Shown: positions 15,706 to 26,642 of the stretch, piece after piece
Layout: the number at the start of each line of letters is the position of its first letter
How positions within the stretch are numbered: the stretch's first letter is position 1
Assembly (NCBI GenBank): GCA_038526915.1
Contig: JBCBGF010000009.1
Coordinates: 1 to 64,000, forward strand
Length of the DNA: 64,000 nucleotides
Origin: JBCBGF01 sp038526915
GTDB lineage: Bacteria > Pseudomonadota > Alphaproteobacteria > Rhodobacterales > Rhodobacteraceae
Reading direction: 5' to 3'
The notes under the pieces: model-generated
Databases searched by the model: none
What the model saw: only the letters and a program-made list of their open reading frames with translations
Told to the model about the DNA's origin: nothing
Program-made: the position numbers and the translations under genes

Positions 15706-17715
15706 CTACCCCTGCGGCACCGTCAGCGTCACGTTCCGCCCGCCCTTGATCAGGCGCAGCTCGCTATCGCCGATGGCCGCCACTTGCCCGCCATCCACAC
15801 GGTCGCCCACCTTCACCTTTACATAGCGCCCCGATGACAGCCGGATCAGCGCGCGCCGGTCGGCCTCGGACCCGTAAACCCCGATCAGGTTCACCCGCCG
15901 CAGGTTCAGCGCGTTGTCGATGGTGGCCTGCCGCGCGACAGAGGCGCTCGTTGGGATGGTCGGCTGAGCTGAGGCGACGGCGGCGGCGACTTGCGCGGCC
16001 TGTTGGGCCTGGCGCTGTTCCTCGGCGCGATTGCGGATGGTGGCCACGCGCTGGCCGAAGTCCGACGGACGGCTGGAGGGGACGCGGGACTGAGCCACCG
16101 CCTGCGCGCTGGGGGCCGTGACCGGTGCGGCCTCCTGCTCGGATTCGGGGCGTTCGCCGGGGCGTAGTGTGGCCAGTTCCTCTGACGTGCGCCCGCCCAG
16201 CCGCGCGCGTTCGCTGTTCTCGATCAGATCGTCGGGCCGTCCGCGCGGACGCGGGCCCGCAAGGGCCAGCGCAATGGCGCTTGAGGTATCGGGCACCGTG
16301 CTTTCGGGCCGGGTGGGCGGCACGATCTCGGGGCGGCCTTCGGTCACCACCACGCCTTCGGGCGAGAGCGATCCGTCCGGCGTTGCGCGCACCAGCCCGC
16401 GATCGTCCATATCGAAGATCTGACCCGGGCCGGGCAGGGTGCCGGGGCGCGAGAGCAGGCCTAGATCCCGCTCGATCGGGGTCAGAGCGAAGGCATCGCC
16501 AATCTCGACCTCCGGGTCGATGGAGGCGAGGTAGATGTCATCGGTGGTGGCGTCCGCCGGCACCGTGGCGGGGGGCGCGGGGTATTGCCAGATCTGTGTC
16601 GCGTCGACCGCCACATACTCAATCGGCGGCGGCAGTTCCGCATCCGCACCAAAGGCCGAGGCGTCTGGCGCAAAGAGCCGTGCCTCGCGCACCGGGGCCC
16701 CGTCGTCGATTTGCGGCAGGGTGGGGGCGGGGTTGAGCGGGCCAGAGGCCACGTTCACCGCGTTCAGCGCGGGTAGGGCATCGGCGATGTCGCGGGTCTG
16801 TTCCGCGATCTGCGGTGTTTCCGCCGCGCCGGGCGCCGGGATCGTATGGCCGGTGGGATGGGCATTCGTCTCGGGCCCCTCCACCAAAAACAGATCGGGG
16901 GCCGGGCTGGCTGCGGCCACATCGCGCGGGGATTGCGGGGCCAGTGTGGGCAGATCGGGAAGGTCGGCGGGTCCAAGCTCAATCGCGGCGGTGGCCGGGT
17001 CGCCCCCATCCGGAGCGATCAGGACCGAGACCGACCAGATCAGGACGGCGGCGGAGCCGAGCAGCCCCGCAGCAGTCAGAAGCGGGCGACGATTGCGCGC
17101 CGGGGTGGTGTTGGTGTTGGCCGCTGGTGCGGGCTTCGGTTCCGGTGCCGGTGTCGCGTCCGCAACTGGCTGCGCCTCTGGCGCTTCGGCAACCGCCGCC
17201 ACCTCGGGCACCGGATCAATCGCCGCCACACGGGCGCGGGCCAGCTTGGTCTGGCCAAAATCAGGCGCGGCGGGAAACTGTTCCGGTCTGGGCTGCGCGG
17301 TAAAGCCCACGGGGTTCAGCCCGTGGCCCGCCGCAAATTCCTCCGCCTCATCGAGCGTCACGACATCAAGCGCGGCCACCCGCAACAGCGGGCCTTCCTG
17401 CCGCCAGTCGAACACCATTTCCTCGACCGGGCAGGGCGTCAGCCCTTCCAACGCGCGGGCCACATCCTCTTCACGGGCCGGGCTGTCGCCGTGGGGCGCA
17501 TCGACCGTGGTGTAGAGGATGACCGATTCAGGGATGATCAGCGCGGTCTGAAAACCTGGGCCGGCACGCTCCTCCGCCATATCGCGCATGGCGGCCATGC
17601 GCTGGGCTAGATCGGGCGCGTCCAACTGCACCGTGTCCAGCACATCCCACCCCTCACCCGCACGGGCGAGAAAGCGAATGCCATCAGGGGCAAGATCGAG
17701 CGCGAATGCGGGCAT
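15706..17715 (-). CDS. Membrane protein with PilM/GspL-like N-terminus and PilP-like C-terminus
   Basis: This is a 669-residue protein of uncertain role. Residues 1 to about 140 resemble the actin-like fold of PilM/GspL proteins in layout (LDLAPDGIRFLARAG strand pair, LIIPESVILYTTVDAP, then REEDVARALEGLTP). A single membrane helix lies at residues 212-234. A long Pro/Ala/Asp-rich periplasmic linker of over 300 residues follows. The last 65 residues resemble the PilP beta domain of type IV pilus assembly (LIGVYG, RRALIRLSSGRYVKVKVGD, then the VAAIGDSELRLI strand). This suggests an inner-membrane scaffold, but no other pilus or secretion genes are nearby. The low-complexity middle can attract false matches to translation factor IF-2. 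The assignment is inference. Confidence 0.6.
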   Translation of the reverse strand: MPAFALDLAPDGIRFLARAGEGWDVLDTVQLDAPDLAQRMAAMRDMAEERAGPGFQTALIIPESVILYTTVDAPHGDSPAREEDVARALEGLTPCPVEEMVFDWRQEGPLLRVAALDVVTLDEAEEFAAGHGLNPVGFTAQPRPEQFPAAPDFGQTKLARARVAAIDPVPEVAAVAEAPEAQPVADATPAPEPKPAPAANTNTTPARNRRPLLTAAGLLGSAAVLIWSVSVLIAPDGGDPATAAIELGPADLPDLPTLAPQSPRDVAAASPAPDLFLVEGPETNAHPTGHTIPAPGAAETPQIAEQTRDIADALPALNAVNVASGPLNPAPTLPQIDDGAPVREARLFAPDASAFGADAELPPPIEYVAVDATQIWQYPAPPATVPADATTDDIYLASIDPEVEIGDAFALTPIERDLGLLSRPGTLPGPGQIFDMDDRGLVRATPDGSLSPEGVVVTEGRPEIVPPTRPESTVPDTSSAIALALAGPRPRGRPDDLIENSERARLGGRTSEELATLRPGERPESEQEAAPVTAPSAQAVAQSRVPSSRPSDFGQRVATIRNRAEEQRQAQQAAQVAAAVASAQPTIPTSASVARQATIDNALNLRRVNLIGVYGSEADRRALIRLSSGRYVKVKVGDRVDGGQVAAIGDSELRLIKGGRNVTLTVPQG

Positions 17716-17860
17716 CGAGACCTGTACGTTTTGGTTGGACGCCTCCCCCCAAGTTTTTGAAGGCGTTGGCCAAGAATAGCCCAGCTTCCTGCGTCTGAAA
17801 AGATGACGTTCCGCAAGATGTGGGGCAAAGTTGCGATAAACTTACGAAAGGATGTGTGTG

Positions 17861-18553
17861 ATGGCACGAATTCTGGTGGCGATGTTTGTGGCTCTGGCGC
17901 TGATGGCGGGGCCTGGCGTGGCCCAGGACATGGCGCGGGTGATCACGGTCACGGGCGAAGGGCGCATTGAGGCGGTGCCCGACATGGCGACGATTCGCCT
18001 GGGTGTGATGTCCGAGGGGCGCACGGCGCGTGAGGCGATTGATGCGAACTCCCGCGCGATGGCAGGCGTGTTGGGGCGGATCGAGGCGGCGGTGGTCGCG
18101 GCGCGCGATGTCCAGACGCAAGGATTTTCGGTCAACCCGCGGTGGGAGAACCGGCAAAACGAACGCCCCCGGATCGCGGGGTTCGTGGCCAGCAATCAAG
18201 TGATGGTGCGGGTGCGCGATCTGGATGGGCTGGGCGAGCTCTTGGATGCGGTGACGCGGGACGGGGCGAATAGCTTCGATGGCCTGAGCTTCGGCCTGCA
18301 GGATCCCGCGCCCGCGCAAGACGCCGCCCGCCGCGCCGCGGTGGCCGAGGCGCAGCGCAAGGCCACGCTCTATGCCGAGGCGGCGGGGGTCACGCTGGGG
18401 CCTTTGATGTCGATTGATGAAGGCGGTGCCGCGCCCCGCCCGGTGCCCATGGCGCGGGCCGAGATGTCGATGGCGATGGACGGCGTGCCGGTGGCGGCTG
18501 GCGAAGTGGGCGTTAGCGCGTTTGTTCGGTTGATTTACGCGATTGCGGAGTGA
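17861..18553 (+). CDS. Exported SIMPL (DUF541) domain protein
   Basis: The 230-residue protein starts with a signal peptide cleaved near GVAQ-D (about residue 22), followed by the SIMPL domain: ITVTGEGRIEAVPDMATIRLG, the central FSVNPRW and VASNQVMVRVRD segments, and the helical AEAQRKATLYAEAAG stretch. The family is periplasmic and linked in various bacteria to oxidative-stress tolerance, with no firm biochemical role. The ATG at 17861 is preferred, with gaaagga about 10 bases upstream; the in-frame ATG at 17852 would leave the ribosome-binding site too close. It is divergent from the PilP-like gene. Confidence 0.83.
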   Translation: MARILVAMFVALALMAGPGVAQDMARVITVTGEGRIEAVPDMATIRLGVMSEGRTAREAIDANSRAMAGVLGRIEAAVVAARDVQTQGFSVNPRWENRQNERPRIAGFVASNQVMVRVRDLDGLGELLDAVTRDGANSFDGLSFGLQDPAPAQDAARRAAVAEAQRKATLYAEAAGVTLGPLMSIDEGGAAPRPVPMARAEMSMAMDGVPVAAGEVGVSAFVRLIYAIAE

Positions 18554-18594
18554 GGTGGGGACCAAATGCCTGCACCGCTGCTAAGCTGCTATGA

Positions 18595-18673
18595 GGGCAG
18601 TCCCCGACCGCGGGTGGGGGCATAGCCCCCGCCCAGGGGGGCGGTCGGGGGCTGCCCGGCCTATCGGCCGGGC
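18595..18673. repeat. Dispersed palindromic intergenic repeat, copy C (inverted)
   Basis: Arms 18595-18610 and 18642-18657 (one mismatch) enclose an inner G/C hairpin. The second arm runs into the small hairpin 18654-18661/18666-18673 (8 bp, loop TATC). Reverse-complemented, it is nearly identical to copy A, so the element occurs in both orientations. It again lies between convergent genes. Confidence 0.85.
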
Positions 18674-18719
18674 GTTTTGATTTCATTGGGGTTCGAAGCC
18701 CTGATTGGGTTTTGCGACC

Positions 18720-20009
18720 TTACCCCGTCGCCGCTGCCAGCGCCTGATCCAGATCGGCAATGATGTCATCGGCATCCTCTGTCCCGATCGACACCCGCAC
18801 CACATTGGGCGCAGCCCCCGCGGCAACCCGTGCCTCATCGCTCAACTGCCGGTGCGTGGTCGAGGCTGAGTGGATGATCAGCGACCGTGTATCCCCAAGG
18901 TTCGCCACATGGCTGAAAAGCTTCACGCTATCCACCAGCTTCACACAGGCCTCATACCCGCCCTTCACCGCAAAGGTGAACAAGGCCCCCGCCCCGTTGG
19001 GACAGATCTTGGCCACCCGGTCGTAATAGGGTGAGCTTTCCAGACCCGCATAGGTCACCGTCTCGACCCGAGGATCGGCCTCCAGCCATTTGGCGACCTT
19101 CACCGCGTTCACCACGTGTTTCTGCATCCTGAGGCTCAGCGTCTCGATCCCCATCAGCGTGTAGTGCGCGCCTTGCGGGTTCATCGTCATCCCCAGATCC
19201 CGCAGGCCCACGGCGATGGAGTGGAAGGTGAAGGCCATGCCGCCCAAGGCCTCATGGAACTTCAGCCCGTGATAGGCGGGTTCAGGCGCGCTGAGCGAGG
19301 GGAACTTGTCGGAGGCCGACCAATCGAACTTGCCCGAGTCGATCACTGCACCGCCCGTGACCGTGCCGTTGCCGGTGAGGTATTTCGTGGTCGAATGCAC
19401 CACCAGCGTCGCGCCATGTTCGATGGGGCGGCAGAGATAGGGCGTGGCCGAGGTGTTGTCGACAATGAGCGGCACACCGGCCGCATCTGAGATCGCCGAG
19501 ATCGCGTCGAGATCGGTGATATAGCCGCCGGGGTTGGCGATGGCTTCACAGAACACCGCGCGGGTCTTGTCGTTGATCGCGGCTTTTACCGCATCGAGAT
19601 CGTCGAAATCGACGAATGTGCAGGACCAGCCAAATTTGCGGATCGTGTTGGTAAACTGCTGGACCGTGCCGCCATAGAGCTTGGTCGCGGCCACGATGTT
19701 GCAGCCCGGCTCCATCAGCGGGAACAGCGCCATGATCTGCGCCGCATGCCCCGAGGAACAGCAAATCCCGCCCGCGCCGCCTTCCAGCGCGGTGATCCGG
19801 TCGGCGAGCGCGGCCACGGTGGGGTTCGTCAGCCGTGAATAGATGAATCCCACTTCGGCCAGGTTGAAGAGTGCGGCTGCGTGATCGGCATCGCGGAACA
19901 CAAAGGCCGTGCTCTGGTAGATCGGCACTTGGCGGGCACCGGTGGCGGCATCGGGCGCGGTGCCGGCGTGGATTTGCAGCGTGTCAAAGGCTTGGGGGCT
20001 GTCGGTCAT
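18720..20009 (-). CDS. metY: O-acetylhomoserine sulfhydrylase family enzyme (MetY-like)
   Basis: The 429-residue, PLP-dependent enzyme of the Cys/Met metabolism family has the length of MetY (about 430 residues). MetY joins O-acetylhomoserine with sulfide or methanethiol. The PLP-binding lysine is in HSTTKYLTGNG, the ring-stacking region is in CSSGHAAQIMAL, and the phosphate region is in VDNTSATPYL. A strong gggagag site precedes the ATG. O-acetylserine or O-succinylhomoserine specificity cannot be excluded. The gene lies just downstream of a PAS-domain gene on the same strand, with 67 bases between them that contain a small hairpin. Confidence 0.88.
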   Translation of the reverse strand: MTDSPQAFDTLQIHAGTAPDAATGARQVPIYQSTAFVFRDADHAAALFNLAEVGFIYSRLTNPTVAALADRITALEGGAGGICCSSGHAAQIMALFPLMEPGCNIVAATKLYGGTVQQFTNTIRKFGWSCTFVDFDDLDAVKAAINDKTRAVFCEAIANPGGYITDLDAISAISDAAGVPLIVDNTSATPYLCRPIEHGATLVVHSTTKYLTGNGTVTGGAVIDSGKFDWSASDKFPSLSAPEPAYHGLKFHEALGGMAFTFHSIAVGLRDLGMTMNPQGAHYTLMGIETLSLRMQKHVVNAVKVAKWLEADPRVETVTYAGLESSPYYDRVAKICPNGAGALFTFAVKGGYEACVKLVDSVKLFSHVANLGDTRSLIIHSASTTHRQLSDEARVAAGAAPNVVRVSIGTEDADDIIADLDQALAAATG

Positions 20010-20025
20010 GGCTCTCTCCCTGTCG

Positions 20026-20048
20026 TTTGCCCGTGGGTTTAGGGCAAA
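20026..20048 (-). other. Hairpin in the leader of metY
   Basis: A 7-bp stem (20026-20032 with 20042-20048) with a 9-base loop lies 17 bases upstream of the metY start. Alphaproteobacterial metY genes are sometimes preceded by S-adenosylmethionine riboswitches, but the conserved bases of SAM-II or SAM/SAH elements were not seen. It may be incidental. Confidence 0.25.
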
Positions 20049-20076
20049 GCCTTAGGGGCCACAACCGGGCCGCGCG

Positions 20077-20961
20077 TCAGGTTCCCAGAAGCCGCATGAC
20101 GGCGATGTAAAGCGCCGTGCCCCGGTGTTCCGCCGCGCTCAGCGTCATCACCAGCCGTTCGGCGATCCCGCCGCGCAGGGTCAACTCGATTGTGTCCTCA
20201 TGCGCGCCGGCACTGAGCAGCTCTTCGGGGCTCTGCGCCGTCTCCAGCCCGATCCCCGTCAGATCCCGCAGGGTGGCCCCTTGCGTGCCATGCGTTTCGA
20301 TCCCGAAGAATTTGTGGGCGGATCGGTTGGCGAAATGCACCTGCTGATCGGCATCCAGCACAAAGACCGGATCGACCATCAACTCAAGCCCCGCGCGCAG
20401 ATCGTTTTCCGGCAGGTTGGCGACGGCAAAGCCTTCGACGGTCGCGTAGTCATCGCTCATCAACGGCACAATCAGCCGCCGCCAGGACCGGACGAAGACC
20501 GCCGCCGGCGGTTCATGTTCGCTCAGCACCCATTCGCCGCGCTCTTCCACCGCGCGGTAGAGCGCCTCAAAGAACTGGGCGATGTGGCTGGTGAATGTCT
20601 CCGTCGTCTCGCCGGTCATGTCGCGGCCATAGAACTCAGCAATCCCGCCGCCATAATGGATGTAGCGGTAGTGGCCGTTCTCGGGCTCCAGCAGCATGAT
20701 CCAGGCGGCCAGTTGGTCGAAGGCGGCCAGTTTGAAATCGGATTTCCGCACGCGGCCCTGATCGTCGGCGATACCCCGGCAGATCTCGGCAAACCGGCGG
20801 ATCTGCGGGCTTTGCAGTTCCTGCGGCTGGGGCGACCAGATGATGACGGGCGCACGGGCGCCATGGGCGTTGAACACCCCGCGCAGCGCATCCTGACGCC
20901 CCGGCATCAGGCTCTCGGTGAGAAGATCAACGACAGAGGTTTCGGCAGCAGGCGAAGACAT
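20077..20961 (-). CDS. PAS-domain protein of unknown function
   Basis: This 294-residue cytoplasmic protein begins at the ATG at 20961. Residues 1 to 175 resemble the PAS-like DUF found in alphaproteobacterial sensory proteins (WIMLLEPENGHYRYIHYGGG, then EFYGRDMTGE). The C-terminal third is a second PAS-like domain (ELMVDPVFVLDADQQVHFA, then NRSAHKFFGIETHG). No kinase, cyclase or DNA-binding output domain is attached, so it would signal through a partner. It lies between a glycosyltransferase gene and metY on the same strand. Confidence 0.72.
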   Translation of the reverse strand: MSSPAAETSVVDLLTESLMPGRQDALRGVFNAHGARAPVIIWSPQPQELQSPQIRRFAEICRGIADDQGRVRKSDFKLAAFDQLAAWIMLLEPENGHYRYIHYGGGIAEFYGRDMTGETTETFTSHIAQFFEALYRAVEERGEWVLSEHEPPAAVFVRSWRRLIVPLMSDDYATVEGFAVANLPENDLRAGLELMVDPVFVLDADQQVHFANRSAHKFFGIETHGTQGATLRDLTGIGLETAQSPEELLSAGAHEDTIELTLRGGIAERLVMTLSAAEHRGTALYIAVMRLLGT

Positions 20962-21013
20962 CGGCAGGGGATCCTTGGTTCGCAGTGGTGGGCGGGGTTT
21001 GGGTAACGTGAGT

Positions 21014-22000
21014 TCAGCGCATCCACAAGCGTTCTGACTTGATGCGGTTGCGAATGGCGCGTTCGCGGCGGGGCAGGGCGTCGCGATCAAAGAGCGCCCG
21101 CACCCGCGCACCGCGGCCCTGATAGAGCATCTTCTTGAACGGTTCGTATTGCTTGAGCACTTTTTTGATCCGGTTCGGTGCCGCGATCTCTTCGAGCGTG
21201 GCGACCATCGCGTCATCTTCGCGGGCATAGAACAGAGGCAGCACCCGCCAGTGGCAGGCGACGGTGCCATCCAGGGCTGACTCGATCGGGCCGGGCCGTC
21301 CCCCGCCCAGGGCATGGATCACCAGCGGCAGCGCGATCTGGTCGAGCCAGGGGAACAGGGGCTGGCACACCAACTCGGGTGGGGGTGCGTCGCGGATCTG
21401 GACCATGGTCTGGATGAAGCGGTCGGCAAATGCGTGGGGGCAGGGGCCGAAGAACCAGCCCGCGTTGAAATAGAGATAGCGCTGCCAGTATTCGTCGGGG
21501 TGGCTGAGGTCGAGTGAACTGTCGAAGTCCAACGCGAACATCTCATAAAGCGCGCGCCAGATATCGGTGTAGCCGGGGCCATAGAGGTCGGGCACGGGCC
21601 AGGTGCCGGTGCGCCGCATCGAGGCGGCGGGGCGGTTGAAATCGATGCCGAGGGTGCTGACCGGGCCGGTGATGATCGTGTCGGTGTCGAAGAAGAGAAA
21701 CCGTTCGCCCTTGGGCAGAGCATAGAGCCCCTCGGCCTTGTTGCCATTGGGGTAGTCCGCCCCGAAATGGCGGCTTTCAAACGGCACGATCTCGGCCCCG
21801 AGATCCTCCAATAGGCCCCGCACAGCATCATTGCGGATCCGCGGATCGCTGGGCCAGAGCGGCCCGGGCTGCGGCTCGGCGACGATCAGACGTCCGGCGA
21901 ACTCAGGATCGCGCGCGCGCAGGCTGGCGGCGAACAGGACCGCCTCGTACATCAGGCGGTCCTGCTGGCCTACGATCATGATGTTGAACTGGCTGCTCAT
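21014..22000 (-). CDS. Putative glycosyltransferase (GT-A like, DTD motif)
   Basis: The 328-residue protein looks like a GT-A fold nucleotide-sugar transferase. It has FNIMIVGQQDRLMYEAVLFA at the start, a FLFFDTDTIITGP segment whose DxD motif would bind metal and nucleotide sugar, and YFNAGWFFGP typical of GT8-like acceptor regions. A basic C-terminal helix (ARVRALFDRDALPRRER) suggests membrane association. The donor and acceptor are unknown. It precedes the PAS gene (53 bases) and follows the TRAP operon after a large hairpin. Confidence 0.65.
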   Translation of the reverse strand: MSSQFNIMIVGQQDRLMYEAVLFAASLRARDPEFAGRLIVAEPQPGPLWPSDPRIRNDAVRGLLEDLGAEIVPFESRHFGADYPNGNKAEGLYALPKGERFLFFDTDTIITGPVSTLGIDFNRPAASMRRTGTWPVPDLYGPGYTDIWRALYEMFALDFDSSLDLSHPDEYWQRYLYFNAGWFFGPCPHAFADRFIQTMVQIRDAPPPELVCQPLFPWLDQIALPLVIHALGGGRPGPIESALDGTVACHWRVLPLFYAREDDAMVATLEEIAAPNRIKKVLKQYEPFKKMLYQGRGARVRALFDRDALPRRERAIRNRIKSERLWMR

Positions 22001-22066
22001 CCCCGGCCTGTCCGCGCGGTGTCGCGAAAACTATAGGCGGCGCGCGCGGGCGCCGAAAGCGGCCTT

Positions 22067-22118
22067 GCGTATTTTCAACAAGAAGAAGACCCGCGCCTTC
22101 TTCTTGTCTGAAATACGC
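22067..22118. repeat. Large imperfect palindrome containing AAGAAGAAG arms
   Basis: The arms 22067-22088 and 22097-22118 are 22 bases each and pair except for three bases. The inner 11 bp (acaagaagaag with cttcttcttgt) and outer 8 bp are perfect, with an 8-base loop. It sits 12 bases after the leftward dctM stop, so it may end that transcript, though no T run follows. Confidence 0.7.
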
Positions 22119-22130
22119 CCGCCGGAGGCG

Positions 22131-23579
<1,449 letters not shown>

Positions 23580-23583
23580 GGTC

Positions 23584-24378
23584 TTACCCCTCGTTGCGCG
23601 ACAGAAGGCGGGCGAGACCGATCACGAGGAAGGTCGCGACCAGCGTGATCGGGATGGTGTATTCGATGTCATAGGCGCCCAGTTCGAACTCATCGAAGAT
23701 GGCCGACCGCCCGACGTCGCGATTGCTGACATCGGCGGGGCTGGTCAGGCGGATCGCCCACCAGATAGCGTAATAGACGATCAGGTTGACCGCGAACATC
23801 GTCGACGGGAAGGCCCAGAGAAGCTGTTTCCAAAGCGTGGGCTCGGTCAGCTTGTTGAGGTTGCGCACGTAGGCCGCCCAGATCGCCACCGCGATGAACG
23901 CGAAGGCCACGTTCATGAAGACCTTGAGGATCCAGAGGTTATGCAAGCCGTTGGGGCTGTCTGATCCCTCATCCGCCACTACGGAGGCCACGGCATAGTG
24001 AACGGTCACGTCCCACGCCAGAATGATGAACGGCAAAAACAGCCAGGCCAGCGCAAACACCTCGATCCGGGCCTTTTTCCGGTCGTCGAAGTTGTCGTAG
24101 AGGATATCGACGCGCACATGGCTGTTGGTGGTGACGGCATAGGCGATACCCACCAGAACCGCGGCCCCGTAAAGCCACCACTGGAAATCGTCGAGCCAGG
24201 CCTGGTTCATGCCACTGGCGCGCAGCACCACCTGGCTACAGATCGCGATCATCAGGATCGGAAAGAGCCAGGCAAACACGTTCGACACTTGTACCACAAA
24301 GCGGTCGAGCCGCGAATGTTCCTCTCGCCCGACTTCGCCGGGGTCGGAGAGTTTGATGAGTTCGTCAGCTTGTTGCAT
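23584..24378 (-). CDS. dctQ: TRAP transporter small permease (DctQ type)
   Basis: The 264-residue membrane protein from the ATG at 24378 has the DctQ pattern: four main helices, the conserved WLDDFQWWLYGAAVLVGIAYA second-helix region and SHVRVDILYD. It is longer than classic DctQ (about 170) because of an extra loop around residues 120-145 and extra C-terminal helices, like the companion large permease. It bridges binding protein and permease in the inner membrane. It is 90 bases after dctP, separated by a strong hairpin. Confidence 0.88.
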   Translation of the reverse strand: MQQADELIKLSDPGEVGREEHSRLDRFVVQVSNVFAWLFPILMIAICSQVVLRASGMNQAWLDDFQWWLYGAAVLVGIAYAVTTNSHVRVDILYDNFDDRKKARIEVFALAWLFLPFIILAWDVTVHYAVASVVADEGSDSPNGLHNLWILKVFMNVAFAFIAVAIWAAYVRNLNKLTEPTLWKQLLWAFPSTMFAVNLIVYYAIWWAIRLTSPADVSNRDVGRSAIFDEFELGAYDIEYTIPITLVATFLVIGLARLLSRNEG

Positions 24379-24421
24379 GGCTGTCCCCGTCCCGATCGCT
24401 TGCGCGATCACAATGCCTAAT

Positions 24422-24448
24422 CATCGGGGCGGACGGGCCGCCCCGATG
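24422..24448 (-). terminator. Intercistronic hairpin between dctP and dctQ
   Basis: A perfect 11-bp stem (24422-24432 with 24438-24448) with a 5-base loop and no T run lies 20 bases after the dctP stop. Its position fits an mRNA-stabilising or partial-termination hairpin that raises binding protein over permease. Confidence 0.65.
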
Positions 24449-24468
24449 TGTCTTACATGTGCCGGCGC

Positions 24469-25512
<1,044 letters not shown>

Positions 25513-25829
25513 GGGTATCCTCCCTTTTCACCAGATTGGTGAAGTTTCTTTACCAGTTTGACGGTTTTTTGGCCAGCCCTCTTACTGGCGCCGGAATGAC
25601 GTTCGCGTTTGCGGCGCTGGAAAAAACCGAGCCGTGGGCAACCTTGTGGCGTATTCAGACAGCTTTTCGCAAGGTTATTTCAACAATTACGCTGATTTAG
25701 TCCTGCCGGCCCCGGGTTGATCGCCAACGAGGCGGGGCTTTTGCCCGCCTTCACGCGGGATTGTTGCGCGCGATGGGCCGGTCCGGTGGCGGCCACTGGT
25801 GGTACGAATCGACTTGATTGCCCAATTGG
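25513..25829. other. 317-base intergenic region upstream of dctP
   Basis: This contains the dctP leader and presumably its promoter, plus a palindrome at 25527-25543. No gene or further strong hairpin was seen. The far end lies beyond the stop of the leftward glycosyltransferase gene at 25830. Confidence 0.6.
25527..25543. promoter_or_regulatory. Palindrome next to the dctP ribosome-binding site
   Basis: TTCACCA-GAT-TGGTGAA is a perfect 7+3+7 inverted repeat just upstream of the dctP gggagg site. It could be an operator or an RNA hairpin affecting translation. No regulator gene is adjacent. Confidence 0.4.
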
Positions 25830-26639
25830 CTAGGTCAGTGCCCCAAGCCCCAGTTTGCGGCGCAAGCGCCCGATCAGGCGCGGGGCCGGGATGCTGGCCG
25901 ACCAGTGATCGACCCCGTGATCGGCCAGATCATCGCGATACTCCTGGTATTCGGTCAGCAGGATGGGATGGCCGTCCGCGTGGAAATGCCGCCGCATCGT
26001 CGGGCTGGCATTGGCGCGGTCGATCAGGCGCAGGGTCCCGCAATCGGTGCCGCCCTGAAACCGCGCGTCCGGCGCACGGTTCAGCACGCTGTTGGCGGCG
26101 CGGCCCAGATTGCCGGGGCCGGTCGCGAGCCATCCCTGGAACCGGGGGCGGCGCTTGAGGATCTGGGCGGTGGCGCGTTCGATGGCGGCCAAGAGGATCG
26201 GGTTGCGGGGGGCGGCGCAGATGAACCCGTTCGACAGCGCCCAGGGGCGGTAGCCGTCCGGGGCCACCACCAGCCGGTCACCGGGGCGCAGCACGTGGTC
26301 GAGATCGGTCAGGCACACCATGTCGATATCGGCATAGACCCCGCCCTGGGTGTAGAGCAGGCAATAGCGCCAGAGATCGGCCTTAAACGCGCCGTCCTTC
26401 AGCAGGTCATAGGCCCGCAGCACGTCCCCGCCATAGGCCGTGGCGATAAACTGGCGGCGGGCGGGGGCATCGTGGAACTGCCAGTGGAAGCGCGGGTTGA
26501 GCGCGGGCCAGCTTTGGGCGGCACGGGCCATGCCGCGGGGGACCGTGGCGGTCTCAAACGTCTGGTGGATGACCCGCGGGATTGCGGTGGGCGCAGCAGG
26601 GTCGCGGGCCGGGATATGGGTGGGGAGGGTGTCCAGCAT
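25830..26639 (-). CDS. GT32-type glycosyltransferase
   Basis: The 269-residue protein carries the OCH1/capsular-polysaccharide transferase signature: IPRVIHQTFETATVP near residue 20, a LWRYCLLYTQGGVYADIDM segment with the DxD metal site, and SNGFICAAPRNP. The family transfers hexoses onto glycans. It starts 3 bases after the GT61-type gene on the same strand, so the pair is likely an operon for a surface or storage glycan. The sugar and acceptor are unknown. Confidence 0.82.
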   Translation of the reverse strand: MLDTLPTHIPARDPAAPTAIPRVIHQTFETATVPRGMARAAQSWPALNPRFHWQFHDAPARRQFIATAYGGDVLRAYDLLKDGAFKADLWRYCLLYTQGGVYADIDMVCLTDLDHVLRPGDRLVVAPDGYRPWALSNGFICAAPRNPILLAAIERATAQILKRRPRFQGWLATGPGNLGRAANSVLNRAPDARFQGGTDCGTLRLIDRANASPTMRRHFHADGHPILLTEYQEYRDDLADHGVDHWSASIPAPRLIGRLRRKLGLGALT

Positions 26640-26642
26640 GGC

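Noticed and set aside
15706..17715. Annotation as translation initiation factor IF-2
   Set aside because: The similarity would come only from Pro/Ala/Glu-rich low complexity; there is no GTPase domain and a membrane helix is present.
20010..20076. SAM riboswitch in front of metY
   Set aside because: Only a simple hairpin is present; conserved SAM-II or SAM/SAH bases and pseudoknot partners were not seen, and the space is only 67 bases.
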